The notes under the pieces are model-generated. The model made no database searches, was not told the DNA's origin, and was given only the letters and a program-made list of their open reading frames with translations. DNA of 64,000 bases, taken from the NCBI GenBank assembly GCA_019321725.1, contig CM033113.1, positions 7,812,001-7,876,000 of the forward strand. Reading direction: 5' to 3'. The DNA is from Paulownia fortunei (Eukaryota; Streptophyta; Magnoliopsida; Lamiales; Paulowniaceae). Each line of letters starts with the position of its first letter. The first letter of the stretch is position 1. Below are positions 45,809 through 59,009 of the stretch, one piece after another. The translations under genes were made by a program, and so were the position numbers.

Positions 45809-48800
45809 TTAAGGCCCCATAAGTATTCTTCCAAGGTTTTGCGGACATTGGTTAGAGGGATGTATTGGTGGAGTCTGAAAGCTATGACCTTCAACACGAT
45901 TTTCTCTATTTCCATACAGATTCAAGGCACCGTTTACAATACCATAGCACACTGGGATTTGCGATGCTTGAACGACCCTTGCACTGGAATTATTTCGGGC
46001 AATTTGGCTTCGTGCGGCATCAGCATCCAAAGCTTGCACCTGTTCATTAGTTCTATTCTCAGCGACACAGCCAATTCCAACACCAAGATCAAGGCTAATT
46101 GAACTACTGTCTTGTGGCCTGATGATCTTCGAAATTCCACCATATGGTGCAGTTCCAGCAAATTCATGGCTGCTGTTCTTCGCAGTTGGGACATCATGGT
46201 TGTGCTTGCCCTCGTAAGTAGTTATAACAGCTTTGGGGTCATGGGAAGCCCTTTCCACATGCTTCCTCACCGGGCATCCAGCATTTGTGCATTTATAGTA
46301 ACTCCTGGATTACAAAAGAAACATGAAAGATCATATACGAAGGTTTAACAAAAGTTTGTGGTGTGTAGAATAAAAGGAAGCCAACTCCTGATTAGACATT
46401 AAGTCCATATACCAATCAGTATGTCTACAAGCTTATGCTCACCAGCTTGATACAAATGATGTCGCCCTTTGCAATTTCTTACTAATTAAGCAACTAAAAA
46501 GAAATAACGATTCCTGACCAGTTCAATATTTGTCCTAGGTTTTCATGACAAAAAATTGCAGTTCTTACATTCCATTAGCTTTTAGAGGACACTGAATGTG
46601 TAAATATGACAAGTACTTTACAATACAAAAATATTTTTTTCCAAAGTAGGTTTTGTACATGAAAAGGGAGAATAAATAGTCAAAAACTGAAAGAACTGGC
46701 AAAATATCCGATGATGAGAACCAAAAACATAATCTGCATTTTGCACATTGAGAGAGAGAACTCCAAGCAGTTTTGAGTTTTTAGTAGAGAGTTTGTATGC
46801 AGATAATTTTGCTACATTGGATCTAACCAAAAGAGACATGATGTTCAAGATAGAAGGGGAAAATTGTTTATTCTTACCATATTATGTTGTCCTAATTGGT
46901 AAACAAGAAACCTGTAATCCTGATTGGCCATTCAACAAACTATTTGCTCACACAGAGTGTAACACCAACTATGTGGTGCTGCGAAAGTATTTGGATGGGT
47001 TATGCTACATGGACTTGAGCACCAAACCTCGTAATGAATATATTGATAACTTTTTCTTGAATAGTACATGATTAGATGATATGCAATCTAAGAGAAATGT
47101 CTCCCAAGCATTCATTGGTGGAGGGTGTGGCCAGGAAATTGTTTTTACCATATTATGTAATCCTGATTGGCCGTTCAATAAACTATTAGCACATTTCCAG
47201 TCACTGCCACCAGTTAACGGACATTATAGTGTTTACCAATTTTCTATTTCAGCAGCCCACATAAGCAAACATTGAATAACCATAAATCAATTTTTCCCCA
47301 TGCAATTCAGTGATTTCTTTTTACTGATTTACTCTTGCGATGTATAAATTTGTATTCATCACTTAGAATTAACTTTTCCTCATATCAGTTTCTCTCTCTT
47401 ATCTGAAGGCTAGTGATCTTTAACTTCATTCTTTCACAGCATGCTGAAGCACCAATATATTACATACCTAGGATTTGGATTGCCACGGACCACTTTCTGG
47501 CCATACTTTCGCCATCGATATCCATCATCCAGTATATCAACCTCACTCACAGTTTGAACAACTACTCGTGGTTCGCGAATGGGCTTAACAACTGGTGCAA
47601 CATCAATACCATCCTCCACTTTCCTGCTCAGATTGTTCAGCAATACACATTACAAGAAAGATAAACATATATTAATAATGTTTTACAAACATATACCTTC
47701 GCTTCAAAAAATGATCATCTTCTTCAACATCATCATTAATGCCCTGAAATTGTGAACCTGTACCATCTATGCCGTCCTCATTTGCTTGCAGAGGAGACAA
47801 CATGGGAGAGCCATTTTGCTCCATATTATTGGTGTTCATCTTGTCTTCAACAAAACAATAAATAAAATTGAGTATGCTAGACATAAATAGTTCACAACAG
47901 GTGATCTTATGAAAAAAACTGAGTTGAGCTGAGCTGAGCTTCGAGTTTTCAAAGTCGAGCTCTGATATTTTAGTGAAGCTCGAATTGGCTATCTAATCAC
48001 TTGAGCTTAAGATGCACAAATTCAAATTTGTGACAGTTCAAGAAGGCACAAGCTTAAAATGTAAAGAGAAGCAAATCCACAGAACATAGAAGAAATCCCC
48101 AGTTTAATATTGCGCCTGGCTATCTAATCACTTGAGCTTAAGATGCACAAATTCAAATTTGTGACAGTTCAAGAAGGCACAAGCTTAAAATGTAAAGAGA
48201 AGCAAATCCACAGAACATAGAAGAAATCCCCAGTTTAATATTGCGCCTAATTAAATCAAAATAGAAACCCCACAAGAATATAATCTCAAAAATATTTCAA
48301 CTGCAAATATTCAATATTTTCATACATCTATTAAAGCCTAACCTCCCCACTCCCTACAGACCCTGTTGATTAAGGCAAAATGACGTTTAACAAAACTAAA
48401 CATTTCAAAGAATTTGCATGTTCTTCAGGCTAAAGCATCAACCTGTAGAAAATCAGAGTGTTGGACAAGACAACAAGCCATGGGAAACCAGAAACAACAA
48501 TTTGAAACTGAGTGAGAAAGCAGGCTTTAGCTAGAGAAAAGAGAGAGGGGTCACTTAAGAGAACTTCACCTGTTGTCACCACACACAAACACAAAGAGAG
48601 GGGTGGGAGGGGAGTACATGTTTTGCAGATTGCAACCAGGAGGAGGAAGTAATTTGTTGACTTTTGGGTAATTACTTGGTCTTGGAGAGTGGGAAAATGA
48701 CTTTGGGAGACTTTACAGAGTTCCTCATGAAATTTCTCATTCTCGCAGACCATATGAATAAAAAACTTTACCACATCACTGCATAATCTATTCCCAAATT

Positions 48801-51800
48801 TCAGTTCTTACTTTCTTCCACCACGATACGGCTCAAAAAAGTTGGAAAAGAACTTTGGGAAACTTCACATAAAGTTCCAGTATGTAACTCCCTATCTTTT
48901 GGCACATAATGTACGGAAATAAATTATATTAGTAAATATATATTCTCTGCACAAACCTTATTTAAGTTCATTTGAGCTTTCACAAGCTAAACATTCAATA
49001 AACATGTTAATGATTATTATAAAGGTTGGATTGTTCAACTAATAAAGCAGCTGATGCCATATGAACCATGCTTATGTACATGTATATCAATTCAGCTACA
49101 GCACATATAACAGGGCAAAGTTTCACACAGTAGCGCATTTTAAATGTTCAAAGGAAAAATAGTCAGAAAGTTAGGCCAAGTACCCTCTTGACCAGCGAAT
49201 GATAAATCCTTGTCCAATTTATCCTCTTGAATGGACAAAAGAGCCCCAGGATTGTGGCGACGCGCAGCTTGAGGTTTTGGATGATCATGTGAACCCTTGT
49301 AGAAAATTTCTGTTATCTGTCCACTTGGAGATCGTTCAAATATCTTTTTCACCTCACAGTTAGGATATGTACATTTATAATAACTACGTGGAAATTCACT
49401 TCCTTTAACCAGTTTCTGCCCATATTTTCTCCAGTTATACCCATCATCTGATGTTCTCTCAGCTGAGACTGAAGAGATGCTATCTTTATGATCAGAAGAT
49501 GATGCTTGAATGCCTGTGTTGGGCTGTCCTCCTTGATTTAATTCACCAATAGTACTACAGACGGGTGAATCGTGTGCAACCATTGCCAGAGATGAAGGTG
49601 CAGGAGATTGTGAATTGCGTTGATCTTGATGAATGACTGGTTCGTTTCGATTCAACCCCAAAGGAATCTTTTCCACAAAGAAATTAGATATTAGCAGAGA
49701 TATATTAGTCCAAAGATTCACAAAAGCCACAGTTCGACATTTGCATCTGCTACTATTGGAGCTGAAGAAAATGGTATTTTGTTAAAAGGGCTTGGAGCAG
49801 AATTTCCTAAAATTTATCAAATATGTAGCCTTTCATCTCTACACCAACCACAGCACTACAACATTCTTCATATGCTTTTGGACAAGAAATCGGCAAAGTG
49901 TAAAAAATCAATTTAGCTGATTCACCAGCAACAAACACAGTTTTGTAATAGATCAAGACACAGGTAAAATAAGTGGATAAAAAAAGATCTACAGTCCTGA
50001 AATCTACTTCCACCAGCTTGATTAGAGTTATTTGTAAACCTAAAGAAAGGGTATAATAAATTATGAGTTCACAAAGATATCTAGTCTTTGTCTGAAGATC
50101 ATGTAGTAGGAAAGGAACTCCCAATAATTCAGAACCAATTTTACAATTTTGTTGAAAAAGTTTGAAGTGAATGTTACCTCAATTCTTGATCATACGAAAC
50201 ATGATTTGAAAATCATTTTGCTACTCATTCTATTGTTGTCCTCGCTTATCTATCTTATTTCAAAAATAGACAAAAAAAAAATGGAAACCAAGTGGAAAGT
50301 TTTAGGCATTACCGACAGCCCTGCTGATGATAATCCTGATGTAGAACTAGCTCCAGTATGAAACCTAAACTCAAAACTGCTGGACGTTCTCACATCAACA
50401 GTGTTGCCACCTGAAAAATTCTTCTCTAGAGAAAGTGCTGCATTTTCACTAGAGCCTTGCATCAACTGAGGCTTGAAAAAGGAACCAGTGGTCGGAGAAG
50501 GCTCTGCCTGCAACAGCAACACAGAATTCCAGGAGTAAATGAATTTTCCTAACTGGCACTAAACCAGCATAAAATAAATTTATGCTCTAAATCAACAGGG
50601 ATTCCTTTCTCTTCTATTTTTTTCTGAAAGAGAAATAAAAATTGACTTTTTCCCTTTCCTTTAGAGAGGAGCAAAATCAAATTTGATGTCACGAAACCCC
50701 AAAGGTCATTTGTTTTCAAAGTTTCAATGGTAAAGTAAAACATTATATGCACTTCAAAATGACAAATGCCAGACATGATTCTCACTATCATAATGGCATA
50801 AATTTATTTGATGCTACAGTTATGAAGCTCAATTTAAGTGCACCATCTTTTCCCTAGGGAACAACACAGAAGAAAAATGCCAAACACCAACAAGGAAGAT
50901 TCATTTTGTGAAGAAACAACAATGAAACCCAATATCTTTTTTTCTAGATTCCTAATCACTCCTTTGATCACGGAAAACCTTTCTTTATCAATGAGCTGCT
51001 TATTCGATAATACAGAATGTGAATAGTTAGGATTATATTGAAACAGAATGGTTTCATGTTCTTCCATCGATTGGTTGTTCCTCTCCATTCCCATGTCTTT
51101 CCAATTTCAGTCTCCATTAGCTCACAAGATTCATATGGCCAAGTCCCCACAAAAGGTTTAAAGGTGCCCAAAATAATTCCATCTAGAAACCAATATAATA
51201 CACTGTAATGAGAGCATCAGAAACCAAGAGTCCCAAAACACACACAAAGCCACACATATATTATTCACTTCCCATTTAATATTCTCCAAATGGGCACTCA
51301 ATGAGAAAGAGAGATTATTCAACAACAGCAATATGATGAAAAAGAACCCAACATCAAATCAATAATGAAGTCCACTCATAATAACAATCAATTCCAAGAA
51401 ATTCCCCACAACAGAATAGTCTGACGTCAGCATAACACCGTGTTTGCTCACTGAAACTAAACATTCACATATCACAAAACCAGACGGCAAAGCTGGGTGT
51501 CTTACTGGGGAATACTTTGAGATACAGAGATTGATAACTTAATAACCAAAAAGGTTGAATTTCAATTTTTTTTTATTTTTGAAGCTTTAGTAGCTTTATG
51601 CCTTTATTCAGCAACCAAAACAGTGACTTAACAAACAAACTTGGCGTCGGATCCGAATCTGAATCCCTCCATCTACTGAAGCAAATAGCACTACTGGAAA
51701 AAATCACTTAATCACTAGAAAAAGAAGTAAAAAAGAGAGAAAAAGACAAAAAAAGGGGGGGGGGGGGGAGGGGTAGTCTCAATTACAAGCGAAAAAGAAA

Positions 51801-52052
51801 TGTGACCTTGATGTTAGAGAGAAGAACGGGGGACTCGAGAAACGACGTCGGACTGAGGCCAGGAGGAATAGTAATACAAGTTGACCTAGAGATCGGGAGC
51901 TTCGCCGGAGACATAAGCCGGTACCTAGCTCCGTTGCTCGATCCGCCGCCGAAGTCAGTCACGTGATCTTGCGCTGAGCTCACGTGACTGGTGGCATTAT
52001 CGGAGGGGAACTGTTGGGAGTCCGAGTGAGGCAGTGTGTGAGAGTCTTCCAT
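45809..52052 (-). CDS. WRKY20: Group I WRKY transcription factor, WRKY20-like
   Basis: Six coding exons on the minus strand: 52052-51807, 50507-50313, 49667-49193, 47844-47697, 47623-47468 and 46304-45809. They total 1716 nt, giving 571 aa. There are two WRKY domains, each with an intact WRKYGQK (residues 226-232 and 392-398) and a C2H2 zinc knuckle (YYKCTYPNC...HDHP, and YYKCTNAGC...HNHD). The intron inside the second domain falls after NPR, the hallmark of group I. The N-terminal [16 protein letters not shown] and [15 protein letters not shown] motif and [12 protein letters not shown] before domain 2 match Arabidopsis WRKY20. It is a nuclear activator or repressor that binds W-boxes (TTGACC/T). 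A TTGACT word lies upstream at 52205. A small additional exon between the second and third was considered but not resolved. Confidence 0.9.
47987..48248. repeat. Perfect 131-bp tandem duplication in a WRKY20 intron
   Basis: Units 47987-48117 and 48118-48248 are identical by eye, starting GGCTATCTAATCACTTGAGC. They lie in the intron between coding exons 3 and 4. The identity implies a very recent duplication or an assembly artefact. Confidence 0.95.
51755..51768. repeat. G14 run in WRKY20 first intron
   Basis: Fourteen G residues on the plus strand (C on the transcript) lie about 40 bp inside the first intron, close to the donor at 51806. Confidence 0.9.
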
Positions 52053-53741
52053 GGATGAGAAATTATGAGAGAAGAGAGTCAAAGGAAAGGGTGTATGTAT
52101 TATTTCAGCAACTGCAATGGGGGAAAGAGGGAGGGGTAGGATGGTAATTTGAGAATGGCGTTGTCAGAGAGAAGGGATGGTTCAAGACTTCAAGTTCTAG
52201 GGTGTTGACTTTTTGGGTTCGGATCTGGGTTGTCATTGGCTAATCGGTCCTTATCCAGTTATCATTAACCCCCGTTTGTAAATGGAAAGTGAGAACTAGA
52301 TTTGCTGCTGTTTTGGATTCTAGAAGGGAAATTTTTAAAAACGCTTGTAAATATCGTATTTATCCTATAAATCCTGCCTTTAATACAACACAGTGCATCA
52401 AATTGGAAATTCTTTTATTATTGGGGATCGATTTTGAATTTTTTTTTTCTTTTATTATTCTATTGTAGGCCAACAGCAATAATATGTGATGAAATATAAA
52501 TTTATGATTAATAAAATAAAAAAACCTTATCAGCAATGCTTAGTAGATCAGTTATATGTTTGGATTTTATTTTTTTTAATCAAATTGGCAAATCAATTAT
52601 CGCCCAACTATTGATGCTTCCAAAATATTTTTTGTATGATTTGAAAGGAACGTTCAACAATTCTATATTTAAAATGGGACTTTGACAATTTAAAACGAAA
52701 TCTGTTTTAATATATTAAGATTTATAGAGTGATTAATAATTTTAAGTTATAATCATTTTTAGATCGTTCAAACAGAGAAAATAGAACTTATAACCAACTG
52801 AAATAATGATACCACCAATTCTTGGAAAATCAATTTTTGCAAATTCAATTATTATGAAAATCAGTTATACAAATATCAATTTCAATCTACCAAAGCTAGG
52901 CCAAAATCACCCTTTGAGTCTCACTTAGATTTTGGCATATCCTCGAACCGGAAAAAACCCATGTATGTATGTAGCTGAGAATTCCTGTGAAAAGCCGAAT
53001 CTAAAGTCAATCCCAATTTTTGTTTGTTGTGCACTGAAATACAGAGATTAGTCCAAACAGCACTCATTGGTTATGATAAAATCTGCAACCCTCTGGACCA
53101 CAACCTCTTTTCCGCAATAATACAACATTTGACAGTTCGTTTCCGAGTAAAAAGTCCAGCCTGCCCAGTACTACTTTCAACATTAATTCCTTCAAATATT
53201 CCTACTTTTATTTCAACCGTCTACAGTATTAAAGTGACCCCTAATAGTTTCTGCGCAACTTTTCACATTGTAATTCACGTACATCACACTAATTTTCAAA
53301 TGTGTCGACTGTTGATGAAATAAAACAGAATCTAGAGTACAACACGAGCAGAGAACATGAAGATGGCATTAGAATTTAGAATGACAATAAAGAAGATCAA
53401 CAGCCAATATAATATGCGAATATGCACAGCTTTCATCAATAACTAAATTCGGGTTGGTTCTGTAATACAGATCAAATACAACATTTATGGAGACTTATTT
53501 GCAAATACACTGACTGTTCTTAAGGGGTATACTGTATACTTCTATACGTGAAAGCTAACCAAATGTAAAGATATCTTGAATAATCAAGTTATAGATCCAT
53601 ACAATACAGAGATCAGTCTAATATCCTTGATGTCACGGGAGCGGTTCTTTATTTCCTACATTGGACTAATACAAAAGAGTTGCATCCTGCTCCTCCCAAC
53701 ACTTAGAGGCTTTGCCTTAGCCTCGTTCCAGATCACAACAA

Positions 53742-53782
<41 letters not shown>

Positions 53783-54965
53783 GATCCCAAAAGAATTAAA
53801 ACGAGAAACTAGAGTTGAGATGCTGAACTTGACTGCATATCAGGAAGAAGTAAATAAAAGCCGACTGGAGAAATCACTGATATCTCCAAGGGATTAGACT
53901 CAATTCTCAACACCACTAGTATGAACAACAAAGAATATGTATAGAAGACACACTCTTTCTCAATGTTAACCTGACTATTCCTTAAACGAACATGTATTGG
54001 AAACACATTCACCCAATTAAACCCCAACAAACAATTAAAAACAGAATGACATTAGTGTACTAGCCAACCGATTGAGTTTCATAATGCCTGGAACAATGTC
54101 CATAAGATCTTGGGGAAAAATTGACTGTCCTGTCAGGCTGGTATAGAGTGTAATGGGTTCAGACATAGGAGTACTGTTACAACAAATGTGTCATGCATGC
54201 AGACATAGCATGTGACATCCAGCACTCCATGAAACATCCAGCCAAGCCTTCCCCCACAGAGGTCAAGGAATTCTGTCCTAGGGAAATTCAATATTGTCAC
54301 TGAGAGTGGTCATAAGCTTTTTGACAAACTATCAACTTGAAATCTCAACCCACTTCATGTGATCCAAATAAAGTTCTAAACAGAGAGCACTTCTCTTTGA
54401 TGGCAGAACTAAGAATAGAAACTTTGCAGAGAAATAAGACAACCTGCAGGCAACAAAAAATTTGAACAGCAAAGAAGTTGGACATTAAGTTTACATCTGC
54501 AGTCCAAAAGAGCCAGAAAAATGCCCTTTTGATCACTGATCAGCTGAGCTTGGTATCAAGTTTTGGTGGAAATAAGATTCACTTGGAAAGTAACTTGTTT
54601 CCTGTTTCCACATGCACAAATTGCTTATGCAATGAAAAAGAAACTGCAGAATGGCTAAACTAACATAGGGATAATGCAATTTCCTGTTAGGAACACTTCA
54701 AAAGAGTTCCCCAGTTGGTTTTCGGATAAGCTCAAAAGTGAATGATCAACATGAAACAAGTCATATTAATCTAAAATATCTGGACCGTGGATGTTGGTTC
54801 AGATACTATTTGAGGAATCACTTGTTCATTAACAACTATAGGAAAATCCAAATTTGGTCATCGTGACAAATTCTCAGTAATCAAAAAAGCAGGTAATGCT
54901 TTCCGATAACAGCATTCTAAATTCAGACACATGCAACATGACCATCCAAAATTTGAGAATCCACA
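52053..54965. other. WRKY20 promoter and intergenic DNA
   Basis: 52,053-52,260 is the WRKY20 leader and proximal promoter, with TTGACT at 52205-52210. From 52,300 to 54,900 no gene is recognised. A (CA)n tract of about 18 units lies at 53743-53779. The end is the 3' UTR of the FRIGIDA-like gene. Confidence 0.5.
53743..53779. repeat. (CA)n microsatellite
   Basis: About 18 CA units, intergenic. Confidence 0.95.
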
Positions 54966-57900
54966 TCATTGTGGATAGTACACTGGATGGTATTGAGATG
55001 GCACATCATATCCACCATAACTTATCGCCCTATCATAATAACCAGGCTGTGCATGTGTATCTGAAGTGTAAGGATTGGACACAGATGGATTTAGGTTCCC
55101 AGAAAAGCCCAGAGGGGCTCCTGACAACCCATACAAGTCCGCAGATGAGCCCACATATGGGGCAGCAGCCACAAGAGATCCTGCCATGCCATAGGCCCCA
55201 GCAGGTGAACTGAGGTATGGAGCAGCATGATCTGGCAACAAACCTGCCCTCTTTACAGAAGATGGCTGTGATGGGGGAACAACTGAATTGGCAGGAAGTT
55301 TCCTTTTAAATGCTGATGGACCTGCAGCTGCCTTCATTCGCTTGCTTCCATTTTGCTTCGGTTGCCTCACCTGCTGCTGAGGTTTGGGTACAGGGACTGT
55401 GGCAGGTCTTTTCCTGTCAGCCTTCTCTTTTTCCAAAGTCTCGATATGCGTCACCAGTTCATCTTTTGGGTACTGAGATTCCAGACCATGATCCTCAATG
55501 CACTTAATCACGGACTTCAATGCACTAATTTCTTTCATTGCAGCATCATTCTACAGAGGAATACAACGAAGTAAGTCTTTGGCATTGCAGATATACTGCA
55601 GTCCATCCTCTTACAGTCAGCATTAACAATCTCTAATAAATAACAAATTCTCTAAAGCCAAAACTACATACATTCTAAGTTCAACGGTAAAATCCTTCAA
55701 CCCAACATTGACAGTTTAGTGAACTTATGCATTTACTTTTAGCATAAAATTTTCTCTTGTAGAATCATAGATACAGAAGTGCAGAGGTTAATCGATGCTA
55801 GAGACAAAGAAATTAAATTAACACGTGTTAAAAAATTACTTGGTCTTGGAATAGTTAAAGACACTGATTGGGATAATGGTTTATCAAGGATACACCTACT
55901 CATAAGGAGCAATAGACATGAAAATTTCCATTCAAGAAGACGATGCTAAAAAATTATGACACCTTGTTTATTTGAGAAATTTCACGAAAAGATAAGAACA
56001 AGTTCAAGAAACACAACTGTCTCCAATTCAAAAGTGGGGACAGGACCTTCGACTGACAACAGCTATTAGAAGTTTGTCCAAGTCATAAACTGGATAGTTT
56101 TATGTATGTTTATCTATGGTGTTTCAGTCAATTACAAGATTTTTTTCTCAATTTATGTGCAATCACTGTGTATGAAATAAAGCATACATCATCATATACT
56201 TGCAACTTTAAAGAGCATACAAATGATAAAAAGTTTTTTAGATCAACTATAAATACCAGAAACTTTGTCAATTGCTACCACCTAATCAATAAATTTTCAA
56301 TCATTGAAAGATATCAATGGTAGAATGGACACCCTTATAAAGGAAATAAAGAAAGATATGAAAATATTACCAATGACTGACGAGAACTCTTCCCACTTTT
56401 ACGAACTTTCTGAGCAATTCTCTTTGAATCCATCACATAGGCTTTCAACAAGGGTACTGGAGGAAACTCATCAGTTAGCTCAAACTCGAAAATGAATTTG
56501 AGAGCTAAAAGTTGTTTGCCCATACTGATAAGCCTCTGTATAACATCTGTTATAAACCATAGATTTGCTCACATCAAACTTTGAATTAGATGTACATGAA
56601 ATTGTAACAGCACAGGCAATTAAGTGGTGAGGTTTGAATAGATTAAAGAAACAAACACAGACTTGAATTTTTCCTAAAGCATAACTGTAATCACCAGCTC
56701 AAACCTTCACCTTAAAAATATGAGATACAAATAACTTGGATCCTAGATTTGTGGAAGCAGAAGTATCTCCTATAGTGATGATTGGCTCGGTTATGCACAT
56801 AAACGGAAGAACAGAATTTAAAACCTCTATAATTTTTTTTTTCTTGTGCCCTGGGCCACGTGCCATGAGAATATTAATCTCATACACTAAGTGAATAGGG
56901 GAACAGATATATTTGACATCCCAAATGGGCTGTAATTGGACAACTAGTAGTAAAGAGGTCTCTAGAAAAATAGGAAATGCTAAAATCTCGCTGAGGTCTT
57001 AATTGATTAGGGACAATTCTCTCTACCCAATATTTTTGTAAGCTTTAAAGAATCAATGTTCTGCCCTCCACCCTTATTTGTAAGGGTCTTACTGCCAAGA
57101 TGCAACACCTCTCCCACTTCTTTGTAGTAGACTTCATAGAAGAGAAAAGAGGCAGTCGTTACCATATCAGGCCAACCGAATGAAGCTCTTTCTTCTTTTT
57201 GGCCGTGCCGTGAAGTGAAATTCTATCGTGATCCACGGTGATTAAGTTGTCCCAAGCCAAGATGAATAGATCCAAGGATCGACAGTGACAGTTATGATCC
57301 TGGAAGTCTTGACAACACATCTCATGGTCGCTGAATCTACAAACCATCGCCTTTGCATCCCAACACTTCACTGCGGCTATAATCAGATCCCAGTGTTGGT
57401 TCACTTTTGACTTTATCCTCCAAAGTCAGCCTCAAGATTCCCACTCAGATAAAGTCCAACAATCAGACCAAAAACATAATGGCAATGACAACAGACCTCA
57501 AGAAAACACAGTGTGCCAAGTTATGCAGGCAAGTTTCCCCCCTTATTCAACAAGACAACTGTACAGACATCTTCCTTTTCATCAAGGCTTTATTTCCATC
57601 AAGAGAACTTCTCTATTGTTGCACTGAAATGCCTTCCACATTTGATAAATGCTATCCTATGAAAAATTCAAATCAACATTCCTTAAACTTGTCAGCCATT
57701 TTGACTAGTCCCAACAAGTTGGAAATCTCTTCTGAGACAGGATTTGAATAATTCGATTACGCTCCATGCCAGTTGAGATCATCTGTCTACATGGATGATG
57801 GAACAGTGAAACCTATAGTCTTTAAATAAAAGAAGTTATACATAGATACATGATGATCACGTGCCCAGTAACCTCTAAACCAACAGCAGCAGATTAGCGT

Positions 57901-58976
57901 TACCAGACAAGTACTAGTGAAGTGTTAAAATGTACAAAAAAGACTGAAACGAAAAAAGTTCAAAGATACAAATGTTCTGATATTATCAGGTGCAACCCCA
58001 CCCCTATATCATTTATCTAACTTCCAATTTCTCCTATTCATCCAATCTTCACATGCAGCACAAAAAAAGCCAACATGTAAAACGCAATGAGCAACAGCAC
58101 AGACATAATATACAACAGGATAAATATGGCGAAAGAACACAATATAACTAAATGGATAAGCTCATATTTACCAGAAATTTTACTTTCAAGACCGAGAATC
58201 CGACACAAGTCAACAGCTTGTCGATACCTAGCGCTCAAAACAACATAATCAATCAGCACATTCACGTCATACCCACCATCATTCAACAGCTTGTAAGTAG
58301 CCAAGAGCTGTAAATAACCCAGCCTCTCCAAACCCCCCTCCTCTTTCCCCTCCTCATCCCCATCACCACCATTACCACTGTGTACTGCCGCCATCTTTTC
58401 CTTCCACTCCACTGCTACGGTCATCGCACGCTCCCTAACCTCCGCTCCAATCACCACCCCAGCCCTCATTAACTCCTCCAACAACACCACGCAAGCCGTC
58501 CTCAACCTAGACCCCGACTCCAGCTTTCCGTCCCAAAATCCCTCCAGGGCATCCAGAACCATCGAACCGGGGTCCGACGCGTGCTTAAACGCGTCGGCCA
58601 ACTCAACCCTAATGGCAGTCCTTTCCTTGGGACGCTCAATCACGTATTTACGCAAACCCAATCCATTCATGTTCTCACATAGAGACTTCAGCTCGGGTCG
58701 TGCAGGAACCGGTTCCGACAAGAACGAATCTTTTCGTTTTTCGGGTTTGGGCTTGTGGGTTTGGGAAGATTCGAGGGCTTGGAGGGTCGAGTATTTCTGG
58801 AGGAGTTCGGATTGGACGGAGGTGAAATAAGAGTCGAGATCAGTCCATGTGAAATTGAATGAGGAGAGCAAAGAAGAACACGATTGCAATTCTTCAAAGG
58901 CTTTTTTCAAGTTGTCTTTCTTCGTGTCGACGTTGTTGAGGGCCTTTTCGATTGATTTTACAGTCATAAAAGCCAT
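54966..58976 (-). CDS. FRL1: FRIGIDA-like protein, FRL1/FRL2 type
   Basis: Three exons on the minus strand, 58976-58172, 56546-56371 and 55550-54966, total 1566 nt and give 521 aa. The start at 58976 (MAFMTVKSIEKALNNVDTKK) is preferred over an ATG 33 bp upstream, because the family begins close to this helix. An N-terminal coiled-coil-like segment (about 1-65) is followed by the FRIGIDA domain (RPELKSLCENMNGLGLRKYV, WKEKMA, LLATYKLL, then ALKFIFEFELTDEFPPVPLL and EISALKSVIKCIEDHGLES). The disordered C-terminal region ends PSQYHPVYYPQ, as in Arabidopsis FRL1. FRIGIDA-family proteins scaffold complexes that raise expression of flowering repressors such as FLC. In non-Brassicaceae their target is unclear, so a flowering role is inference. 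A Gly/Glu-rich insert (about 210-225, GNGGDGDEEGKEEGG) is variable. The gene is complete. Confidence 0.88.
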
Positions 58977-59009
58977 ACTTCTTTGAATAACAGATATAGA
59001 ATGAACCAA

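Noticed and set aside
47900..48250. CRISPR-like repeats
   Set aside because: Only two long adjacent identical units without spacers, in a eukaryotic intron; it is a plain tandem duplication.
49720..49800. Possible extra small exon of WRKY20 on the minus strand ([20 protein letters not shown])
   Set aside because: Flanking AG and GT sites are weak, and the frames do not join the neighbouring exons without a stop; the six-exon model is already in frame.
54896..55213. 105-residue plus-strand frame
   Set aside because: Antisense shadow of the last FRIGIDA-like exon.
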